Assembly (NCBI GenBank): GCA_041580375.1
Contig: JBFGDZ010000076.1
Location: forward strand, 1 to 16,117
Reading direction: 5' to 3'
Source of the DNA: JAPUIN01 sp041580375
Lineage (GTDB): Bacteria > Acidobacteriota > Polarisedimenticolia > Gp22-AA2
Length of the DNA stretch: 16,117 nucleotides
Shown here: positions 10,173-16,117 of the stretch, in pieces
Layout of the letters: the number at the start of each line of letters is the position of its first letter
Position numbering within the stretch: the stretch's first letter is position 1
Notes under the pieces: model-generated
Told to the model about the DNA's origin: nothing
Databases searched by the model: none
Seen by the model: the letters and a program-made list of their open reading frames with translations, nothing else
Program-made: the position numbers and the translations under genes

Positions 10173-10236
10173 AGCGACAGCCCGCGCCGGGCGGAGAGGG
10201 GCGCAGCCGGCGGGGCGGTGAAGGGCGGTCATCGCG

Positions 10237-12207
10237 ATGAACGCACTCTCGGCCCTCCGGGCCTTCCCCGCCGCGTGCCTCTCGGCGGCCGTCCTGTGGC
10301 TGCTCCTGACTACGCCCGCCCTGTGCCAGGAGAGCGGCGACTGCCTGATGTGTCACGGCGATCGCGATCTCGAGAAAAAACGCGGGGGTCGGACGATCTC
10401 GCTCTTCGTCGAAGAGACCGCGTTCTCCGCGTCCGTGCACGGATCCATGACCTGCACCGCCTGCCACGCCGATCTGGACGGCGTCGAGCTTCCGCACGCC
10501 GAGACGCTCGCGACGGTCGACTGCGGCCTCTGCCACGACGACGTGCAGGCGATGTACCGCGAGTGCCTGCACGGGAAGGCGGCGGCCCGGGGCGATCCTC
10601 TCGCGCCGCGGTGCCGCGACTGCCACGGCGCGCACGAGATCCTGCCCGTGGACGCGCCCGGCTCCGCGGTCGGCCCGCTCCGCGTGCCGTTCGTCTGCGG
10701 AACCTGTCATCGCGAGGGGGCCCCTGTCCAGCGGCAGCGCGCGATCCATCAGGACCACATCATCGAGAACTACACGGAGAGCATCCACGGCGAGGGACTG
10801 CTGAGGAAGGGGCTCGTCGTATCCGCGACCTGCGCCTCGTGCCATTCCGCCCATCAGATTCTGCCCCACACCGACGCGCGATCGACGATCAGCCGGACGA
10901 ACATCGCCGCCACGTGCACGAAGTGCCACGCTGAGATCGAGGCGGTGCACCGCAAGATCATCCGGGGCGAGCTGTGGGAGAAGGAGGTTCACGTTCTTCC
11001 CGCGTGCGTCGACTGCCATCAGCCGCACAAGGCGAGGAAGGTGTTCTACGACCAGGGGATGGCGGATCGGGACTGCCTCGTCTGCCACCGCGCGGCGGAG
11101 ATCAAAGCGTCAAACGACGGGCGATCCCTGCACGTCGACGCCGCGGATCTGGCGGAGTCGCGTCATGCTAAGGTCGCCTGCAGCCAGTGCCACACGGGCG
11201 TGAACCCGTCGAGCCGCCGTCCGTGCGAGAGCCTGACGGAGCCGGTCGACTGCTCCGTCTGCCACGCCGAGGTCGTGGGGCAGTACCGCGAGAGCGTTCA
11301 CGGCCGGTTGTTCGCCGACGGCGATCCGAACGCCCCGACCTGCCTGGAGTGCCATGGCACGCATCGGGTGTACGGGAAGCGCGATCCGCAATCAAGGACC
11401 TTCCCCACCCGCGTCCCCGATCTGTGCGCCCGGTGTCACCGGGAGGGGGAGCGGGCGGCGGTGCGATACAGGGGGAAGGAGCACGAGATCGTCGAGCACT
11501 ACACTCAGAGCATTCACGGCAAGGGACTGTTGAAGAGCGGGCTTGTCGTGACGGCCATGTGCACCGATTGCCACACGGCTCACGGTGAGCTGCCCGGCGA
11601 CGATCCCCGCTCGACGGTCCACCGCGACAACATCCCGGACACCTGCGGCCGCTGCCATCACGGGATCCAGGAGCAGTTCGTTCAGAGCATCCACTCGGAG
11701 GAGGTCTCCGCCTCGGACCGGCCCCTGCCGATCTGCAGCGACTGCCACACGGCGCACACGATCCGGCGCACCGACCTGGACGGCTTCAAGCTGGAGATCA
11801 TGGTTCAGTGCGGACGCTGTCACGAAACCATCGCCAGGACGTATTTCGACACCTATCACGGCAAGGTCTCGCAGCTCGGGTTCACGAAGACGGCGAAGTG
11901 CTACGATTGCCACGGTGCGCACGACGTCCTGCCCGTCTCGGATCCGCGCTCGCGGCTGAGCCGGGCGAACGTTGTGGCGACCTGCCAGAAGTGCCACCCG
12001 GGAGCGACCCGTCGGTTCGCGGGCTACCTGACGCACGCCACCCATCACGATCCCGACACGTACCCGTTCCTGTTCTGGACGTTCTGGGGCATGACCTCGC
12101 TTCTGGTGGGGACCTTCGTCGTGGGAGGGCTGCACACCCTGCTGTGGATTCCGCGGGCCATCCAGTGGCGGCGCGATCTGCGCCGGAAGTTGGGAGGGAG
12201 ACGATGA
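10237..12207 (+). CDS. 19-haem cytochrome c with C-terminal membrane anchor
   Basis: A 656-residue exported multihaem cytochrome. An N-terminal signal sequence (residues 1-31, ending ALCQ) is followed by 19 CxxCH haem sites whose first Cys residues are at 36, 73, 96, 126, 154, 199, 227, 257, 280, 315, 339, 369, 397, 442, 470, 500, 525, 555 and 583. A single membrane helix (about 609-639) and a basic tail (RRDLRRK) then place the haem domain outside the cytoplasmic membrane. Recurrent SxHG segments and CxxCHxxH provide likely distal His ligands, as in bis-His cytochromes. The spacing repeats with a period of eight haems and 243 residues. The stop overlaps the cytochrome b start (ATGA), so the pair probably forms one complex moving electrons between the quinone pool and the periplasm or beyond. 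Geobacter CbcL, a multihaem c domain fused to a cytochrome b domain, is a conceptual parallel. No substrate-converting domain is seen. ATG 10237 has only a weak ribosome site but begins exactly at the signal peptide. Confidence 0.94.
   Translation: MNALSALRAFPAACLSAAVLWLLLTTPALCQESGDCLMCHGDRDLEKKRGGRTISLFVEETAFSASVHGSMTCTACHADLDGVELPHAETLATVDCGLCHDDVQAMYRECLHGKAAARGDPLAPRCRDCHGAHEILPVDAPGSAVGPLRVPFVCGTCHREGAPVQRQRAIHQDHIIENYTESIHGEGLLRKGLVVSATCASCHSAHQILPHTDARSTISRTNIAATCTKCHAEIEAVHRKIIRGELWEKEVHVLPACVDCHQPHKARKVFYDQGMADRDCLVCHRAAEIKASNDGRSLHVDAADLAESRHAKVACSQCHTGVNPSSRRPCESLTEPVDCSVCHAEVVGQYRESVHGRLFADGDPNAPTCLECHGTHRVYGKRDPQSRTFPTRVPDLCARCHREGERAAVRYRGKEHEIVEHYTQSIHGKGLLKSGLVVTAMCTDCHTAHGELPGDDPRSTVHRDNIPDTCGRCHHGIQEQFVQSIHSEEVSASDRPLPICSDCHTAHTIRRTDLDGFKLEIMVQCGRCHETIARTYFDTYHGKVSQLGFTKTAKCYDCHGAHDVLPVSDPRSRLSRANVVATCQKCHPGATRRFAGYLTHATHHDPDTYPFLFWTFWGMTSLLVGTFVVGGLHTLLWIPRAIQWRRDLRRKLGGRR
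10342..11997 (+). repeat. internal protein repeat: eight-haem, 243-residue super-repeat built of two-haem units
   Basis: Haems 1-8 (first Cys 36-257) match haems 9-16 (280-500) with offsets 244, 242, 243, 243, 243, 243, 243 and 243 residues. Haems 17-19 begin a third, incomplete unit or a separately phased pair of units. Within units, CxxCH to CxxCHxxH distance is exactly 30 residues for haem pairs 3-4, 7-8, 11-12, 15-16 and 17-18, and 45 for pairs 5-6 and 13-14. It is 28 between 4-5, 6-7, 12-13, 14-15 and 18-19. Sequence similarity is clear, for example SIHGEGLLRKGLVV against SIHGKGLLKSGLVV. Confidence 0.9.
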
Positions 12208-13103
12208 CCGTGCTCGGGGAGGTTCAGACCGCCCGGAAGCCCGTGGACGTCGCGGCGTTCCCGCGGCCGGAGGCGGCGAGGCTGGAGTATCGCCGCTTCT
12301 CGCGTCTGGATCGGAGCCTCCACATCCTCATGATCGTCAGCTTCATCAGCCTCGCCCTCACCGGCATGACCCTGAAGTTCTCCTACACGGGCTGGGCCTC
12401 CGTGCTGTCGCACCTGCTGGGCGGCTTCGAGACGGCCGGATACATCCACCGCTCCGCCGCCGTGCTGATGATCATCGTGTTCGCCACGCATCTGGCCGAT
12501 CTCGTCCACAAGAAGAACCACCGCTATGGATCGTGGAGAAGGCTGCTGCTGGGTCCGCATTCGATGATCCCCGGCAAGCGGGACGTCCTGGAGTTCTACG
12601 GGTCGCTCAAATGGTTCCTGGGGCTGGGTGATCGGCCGCGTTACGGTCGCTGGACGTACTGGGAGAAGTTCGACTACCTGGCCGTGTTCTGGGGCATCGC
12701 CGTCATCGGCTCGACCGGCGTCATGCTCTGGTTTCCGGAGTTCTTCACGCGCTTCATCCCGGGCTGGCTGCTGAACGTGGCCACCATCATCCACAGCGAC
12801 GAGGCGCTGCTCGCGACCGGCTTCATCTTCACGGTGCATTTCTTCAACACGCATTTGCGGCCCGAGAAGTTCCCGATGGACATCGTGATCTTCACGGGGC
12901 GCATGCCCGTGGACGAGTTCGCGCTCGACAAGCCCGGAGAATTCGCGGATCTCGTGGAGAGGGGCGAGCTGGAGGGGCACCTCGTCGAGTCGTATCCGCC
13001 CATCGTGACGAGGACCGTCCGCGCCTTCGCGTGGACGGCGCTCGCGATCGGCTTCTTCATGGTGGTCTGGATCATCTACGCGATGCTTTTCGCGTACCGC
13101 TGA
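12204..13103 (+). CDS. membrane di-haem cytochrome b, quinone-linked electron transfer subunit
   Basis: A 299-residue integral membrane protein with four evident hydrophobic helices, beginning near residues 40, 82, 160 and 197, and a fifth near the C-terminus (about 273-296). Histidines placed for b-haem ligation are H40 (SLHIL), H82 (YIHR), H96 (FATHLAD), H197 (IIHSDE) and H212 (FTVHFFNTH). The layout resembles cytochrome b subunits of formate dehydrogenase, Ni-Fe hydrogenase and thiosulfate reductase-type complexes. Those normally pair with a catalytic enzyme, but here the only partner is the 19-haem cytochrome, whose stop overlaps this ATG by 4 bp, with GGGAGGGAG at 12192-12200 as ribosome site. 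A role in exchanging electrons between quinol and the multihaem cytochrome is inferred. The direction of flow is not readable from sequence. Confidence 0.9.
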   Translation: MTVLGEVQTARKPVDVAAFPRPEAARLEYRRFSRLDRSLHILMIVSFISLALTGMTLKFSYTGWASVLSHLLGGFETAGYIHRSAAVLMIIVFATHLADLVHKKNHRYGSWRRLLLGPHSMIPGKRDVLEFYGSLKWFLGLGDRPRYGRWTYWEKFDYLAVFWGIAVIGSTGVMLWFPEFFTRFIPGWLLNVATIIHSDEALLATGFIFTVHFFNTHLRPEKFPMDIVIFTGRMPVDEFALDKPGEFADLVERGELEGHLVESYPPIVTRTVRAFAWTALAIGFFMVVWIIYAMLFAYR

Positions 13104-13104
13104 C

Positions 13105-13124
13105 GCGGGGCCGGCGCGCCCCGC
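13105..13124. terminator. candidate bidirectional hairpin terminator between convergent operons
   Basis: GCGGGGC (13105-13111) and GCCCCGC (13118-13124) form a perfect 7-bp stem with a 6-nt loop, directly after the cytochrome b stop and 17 bp beyond the isocitrate lyase stop on the other strand. There is no T-run, so it may slow polymerase or protect 3' ends rather than act as a classical intrinsic terminator. Confidence 0.4.
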
Positions 13125-13141
13125 AGGAGCGCCGGGGCGGA

Positions 13142-15412
13142 TCAGGTCGGCGGCGGGCCGGTCTTGTCGATCAGCCGGGCCAGGGCCGCGCGGTCCTGCT
13201 GCAGCAGCTCGGCGATCCGCTCCCTGTTCACCTCGGCCACGATGATCTGGCCCACCTCGCTGTGGACGTCCGTGTAGATGCCGTGGCTCTTCATCTTCTG
13301 CGCCTGATAGCGGTTGTCCTCCGTCGGGCTGACGTAGTGGACCGAGGCGGCCTTGTAACGGTGGATGAGGAACAGGTGCACCAGCGTCATCAGGCGCTTC
13401 TTCCGCAGCTTCTCCTCGAACGTGTTCTGATCGCGGATCGAGAGGATGCTGCGCTCCCGACGGTCGTGGATGTTGGCGAAGACGACATTGGCCATCCGCG
13501 CGTCGCCGTCGTCGAACACGCCGAGCTCGAGCACCTCCGAGCCGGGCGTGTGCGGGCGCAGTTGGACCCGGAGGCGCATCGGCAGGTCGTAGTGCTTCGT
13601 CCACATTCCCAGCCACTCCGCGAGCAGCTTCGTGGGCACCTCCGTCTGCACCAGGTGCTGCACCTGGGTGGACCCCTTGCCCATGGCCCGGGTCGTGGCG
13701 GTGCGGCCCGTCGACGCCATCAGGGCGCCGTCGAGTCGCATGCCTCCCACCAGCGTCTGGGGCGTCCGATAGGGCGACTCGAGCAGCCTGAATTTGCGCT
13801 GCAGACGGGCCAGCGCCAGCATGCCATCATGCCGGAGGGCGGCGGCGAAATCCTCCGCCGCGAGCCCGTCGATCTGGTGGCCCCCGTAGGTGATGAAGTT
13901 GAACACGTATCCCAGCTTGCCGAGCTCCTCGGGGAAGCGCCTCATCTGGTCGTCACTCATGCCGGTCGTGTCCCAGTTGAACGAGGGGGACAGGTTGTAG
14001 GCCAGCATCTTGTCGGGGAACTCGGCGTGGATCGCCTGCGCGAAGGTGCGGGCATCGTCCAGGTCCGCCGTCTTGGTCTCCATCCACAGCAGATCGGCGA
14101 ACGGCGCGGCGGCGAGCGATTTGGCGATGGCGTACTCGATGCCGCTCCGGACCTGGTAATAGCCCTCGGGCGTCTTCGTCGGCTCGGGATCCCAGATGAC
14201 GTTCAGGCCCATCGACCGGGCCTTCTCGCGGGCGGCGTAGAATGACGCCCTGCGCGCGTAGGCGCGCCACTCGTCGACGCTCCAGTCGAACCGATCCCCC
14301 TCCGACACGCGGAACTCCATGAGATCGGCGATCGCCTGCCCGTACGTCTTGAGGCCGGCCTCCGCCTCCCACCGATCCAGGTAGCGCGTGATGATGCCGT
14401 CGAGCATTTTATCGACGAGGCCGTCGCCGGATCGCTTCCAGGACCGCGCCGCCTCGTCGATCAGGGGGATCACGCCGGCCCGCTCGAGCCAGGCGAAGGC
14501 GGCGCCGTACTCCTCGTCGGACAGCCCGAAGGCGAGATGCCCGCGGATCTCGTCGACCCCGAGATCGTGGAGCCTCTTCAGGATGGCGATGTAGCAGATC
14601 TTGTTGCCCGGCAGATCGAGGTTGGTGGCGCCCAGGATGAACGGCTGATCGCGCTCGTCCCCGCAGCCGTCGATGAACGTCGCCGCCTCCGCGTCGGTGC
14701 GGGCCACGATGATGCCCGGCACCCTCATGACGTCGAGCTGGAAGCGGGCCGCGTTGAGCCGCTTGATCTGCTCGTCCTCCGGCACCAGCACCTTGCCGCC
14801 CTGATGCCCGCATTTCTTGACGCCGGGCTTCTGATCCTCGATGTGGTAGCCGGGGATCCCCACCTCGACGAAGCGGCGGATCAGGTTGCGCACGTGGGCG
14901 TCCCCGCCGTGCCCCGTGTCGGCGTCCGCGATGATGAAGGGGCGGAAGTCGATCGCCGGCGTCGCTTTCCTCTGCTCGGGGGTCATGCGGGCGCGGGCGA
15001 AGTGCTGGTTCCGGTCGGCGGCGAGCAGGGCGCGCACCAGCGGGGCGGCCTCGTCCGGCACCTGGCTCAGCGGGTAGCTGGCGAGATCGGCCCCCGGATC
15101 CTCCGCGATCGATCCCTTGGCGGAGGTCGCCCATCCCCCGAGGTAGATCCCCTCGATGCCGTGGCGCTTGATGGCGACGCCCTGTCCGGGCGAATAGGGG
15201 CCGAACGTCGTGATCGATCGGCGCTTCTTGAACAGCTCGCGCAGCCGGGCGTAGAAGGCCTCGGCGGCGGCGCAGGCGACCGGGTAGTCCTGCTCGATCG
15301 TGCCCTGCTGCTCCGCGACGTCGCGCGGCGAGTAAAGCCTCACGATCCCCTCGAACCGCGGGGACCGGAACCATTCACGAACCGCCTCCACCTGTTTCTC
15401 GAGTGCGCTCAT
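13142..15412 (-). CDS. aceA: isocitrate lyase, long (about 760-residue) form
   Basis: A 756-residue cytoplasmic enzyme that splits isocitrate to glyoxylate and succinate, the first step of the glyoxylate shunt. The active-site signature KKCGH is present, with catalytic Cys at residue 201. A metal and substrate-binding ADADTGHGG segment lies before it, as does HIEDQKPG. VARTDAEAA and the NLSPSFNW segment follow. Classical isocitrate lyases have about 430-550 residues; this length matches the long ICL2-type form known from mycobacteria and other bacteria, with extra sequence between core elements and a C-terminal extension. ATG 15412 overlaps the malate synthase stop as ATGA, so the two shunt enzymes are likely translationally coupled, with GGAGGAG and GGGG upstream inside the malate synthase gene. 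The C-terminal domain of long forms has been linked to allosteric control elsewhere; that is family knowledge, not visible here. Confidence 0.95.
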   Translation of the reverse strand: MSALEKQVEAVREWFRSPRFEGIVRLYSPRDVAEQQGTIEQDYPVACAAAEAFYARLRELFKKRRSITTFGPYSPGQGVAIKRHGIEGIYLGGWATSAKGSIAEDPGADLASYPLSQVPDEAAPLVRALLAADRNQHFARARMTPEQRKATPAIDFRPFIIADADTGHGGDAHVRNLIRRFVEVGIPGYHIEDQKPGVKKCGHQGGKVLVPEDEQIKRLNAARFQLDVMRVPGIIVARTDAEAATFIDGCGDERDQPFILGATNLDLPGNKICYIAILKRLHDLGVDEIRGHLAFGLSDEEYGAAFAWLERAGVIPLIDEAARSWKRSGDGLVDKMLDGIITRYLDRWEAEAGLKTYGQAIADLMEFRVSEGDRFDWSVDEWRAYARRASFYAAREKARSMGLNVIWDPEPTKTPEGYYQVRSGIEYAIAKSLAAAPFADLLWMETKTADLDDARTFAQAIHAEFPDKMLAYNLSPSFNWDTTGMSDDQMRRFPEELGKLGYVFNFITYGGHQIDGLAAEDFAAALRHDGMLALARLQRKFRLLESPYRTPQTLVGGMRLDGALMASTGRTATTRAMGKGSTQVQHLVQTEVPTKLLAEWLGMWTKHYDLPMRLRVQLRPHTPGSEVLELGVFDDGDARMANVVFANIHDRRERSILSIRDQNTFEEKLRKKRLMTLVHLFLIHRYKAASVHYVSPTEDNRYQAQKMKSHGIYTDVHSEVGQIIVAEVNRERIAELLQQDRAALARLIDKTGPPPT

Positions 15413-16117
15413 CGCGTGCCCCTGCTCCTCCGCCCCCGGCCGGGGGCGACGAAGTCCGGATTGTGGGTGATCCGCCTGCCGTCCCGCATCAACGCGTCCA
15501 GGCAGGTCCGGATCCGCCTCCCGGCCTCGTCACGATCGTGGTTGTTCAGATTCATATTCAGCAGGTCGATGTACCAGGGCGGCTTCGCGTCGGCCCGGAC
15601 GTAGGCCTCGACGATCGCGCGCGCGATCGGCAGGGTCGTCGTCTTGGAGACGTCGTACACGTCCCGATCGCGGGCGGCGAGGAGCTTGTCGTACTCCTCT
15701 TCGAGGAGCCGCCCGAACAGGTCGGCGTCGAAGCGATAGCCCGCTCTGGCGCCGGTCGCGTCGTCGTCCGCGGTGAGGGGCGCCCCCTTGTGCATCCACT
15801 CCCACAGGATGCTGAGGCGGATCTCGCCCGTCGCCATGTCCTCCATGAGATAGAGCACGTCGTCGTCTCCGAAGAAGTCGGCCGGCTTGAGCGCCGCCGC
15901 CTGCAGCCCCTGCCCGAAGGCGTTCCCGTACTGGAGCGCGACGCTGAGCAGATCCCGGGCGCCGCGCACGGTCCGCGGGGCCGGCTCGGGCGACGTCAGG
16001 GCGTTGGCGTCGGAGTCCGTGCAGGTGAGGGGAGGGAATGCCCGCCCGAGCTGGTTGTCGGCGCCGGTCGTCTCCCAGACGGGGCGCACGATGTGCACCA
16101 TCTTCCAGTGCGCCACC
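15409..16117 (-). CDS. aceB: malate synthase, 3' part (5' end outside window)
   Basis: The frame is open to the right edge and ends at TGA 15411-15409, giving 235 visible codons. It shows the malate synthase C-terminal features: LMEDMATGEIRLS, which in the family contains the catalytic Asp (codon at 15840-15838), then a TGARAGYRFDADLFGRLLEEE helix region and the terminal domain with YIDLLNMNLNN. It condenses glyoxylate with acetyl-CoA to malate, the second glyoxylate shunt step. A GTG at 16116-16114 could be read as a start, but that would leave out the catalytic barrel, so the gene very likely continues beyond the window. The 4-bp ATGA overlap with isocitrate lyase and shared direction support one glyoxylate-shunt operon, allowing growth on acetate, fatty acids or similar C2 sources. 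The upstream part needed to decide the isoform is not visible. Confidence 0.8.
   Translation of the reverse strand, partial: VAHWKMVHIVRPVWETTGADNQLGRAFPPLTCTDSDANALTSPEPAPRTVRGARDLLSVALQYGNAFGQGLQAAALKPADFFGDDDVLYLMEDMATGEIRLSILWEWMHKGAPLTADDDATGARAGYRFDADLFGRLLEEEYDKLLAARDRDVYDVSKTTTLPIARAIVEAYVRADAKPPWYIDLLNMNLNNHDRDEAGRRIRTCLDALMRDGRRITHNPDFVAPGRGRRSRGTR

Larger units (their letters stand above)
9883..10236. other. divergent intergenic regulatory region
   Basis: These 354 bp separate the start of the minus-strand flavoprotein gene from that of the plus-strand 19-haem cytochrome gene, and must contain both promoters unless they are leaderless. It holds a short A/T-richer patch at 9985-10001. 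It also holds several palindromes: GATCGATC (10074-10081), CCGATCGG (10086-10093), and a 7-bp inverted repeat CGATCCC/GGGATCG (10057-10063 and 10096-10102). Because GATC is over-represented throughout this DNA, these palindromes may be chance. No coding sequence with a ribosome site was recognised. Confidence 0.6.

Noticed and set aside
10342..11997. Regular short motif spacing suggesting a CRISPR-like or tandem DNA repeat
   Set aside because: The periodicity is at protein level (CxxCH haem sites); the DNA copies are diverged and the region is one intact coding sequence.
12045..13616. 523-codon minus-strand open frame spanning the cytochrome b gene and the end of isocitrate lyase
   Set aside because: It crosses two well-supported genes and has low-complexity Arg/Asp/His-rich sequence.
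16114..16116. GTG as a true start of the malate synthase
   Set aside because: The remaining 235 codons would lack the catalytic barrel; the frame is still open at the edge, so the gene is simply cut by the window.

Overview
This window is high-GC DNA (roughly two thirds G+C by eye) from a Gram-negative-type bacterium with a respiratory lifestyle. It encodes many exported proteins, including two with twin-arginine (Tat) signals, two candidate lipoproteins, c-type cytochromes and a membrane cytochrome b. The mix of a bacterial Coa1-like protein, paired M16 peptidases, a very large multihaem cytochrome and a long isocitrate lyase recalls Acidobacteriota or similar phyla. That placement is a guess from gene content. 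No rRNA, tRNA, CRISPR array, insertion sequence or phage gene was seen.

Layout. Positions 1-405 (+) hold the 3' part of a Coa1-family membrane protein. Positions 509-5921 (+) form a tightly packed run: an active M16 zinc peptidase, a zinc-site-less M16 partner (GTGA overlap), a histone-deacetylase-family amidohydrolase, and an exported serine hydrolase of the beta-lactamase fold. Positions 5962-9882 (-) hold a three-gene cassette transcribed as: Tat-exported FAD oxidoreductase resembling spermidine dehydrogenase, Tat-exported Rieske non-haem-iron oxygenase, and a small monohaem cytochrome c, probably a lipoprotein. A 354-bp divergent intergenic region separates it from 10237-13103 (+), which encodes a 19-haem membrane-anchored cytochrome c and, overlapping by 4 bp, a membrane di-haem cytochrome b. 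Positions 13142-16117 (-) carry a glyoxylate-shunt operon: malate synthase (partial) overlapping a 756-residue isocitrate lyase by 4 bp.

How the parts may work together. The cytochrome b and 19-haem cytochrome look like a quinol-to-periplasm (or outward) electron conduit with no dedicated catalytic subunit next to it. The divergent FAD/Rieske/cytochrome c cassette looks like an extracytoplasmic oxidation pathway with its own electron acceptor. The two units share one regulatory region, so functional coupling is possible but unproven. The most striking direct observation is that the 19-haem cytochrome is periodic, with an eight-haem unit of about 243 residues repeated with almost identical haem spacing. 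The most unusual biological proposition is a Tat-exported Rieske oxygenase with an enlarged gap between its two cluster-ligand pairs, in an operon with a Tat-exported amine-oxidase-like flavoprotein and a cytochrome c.
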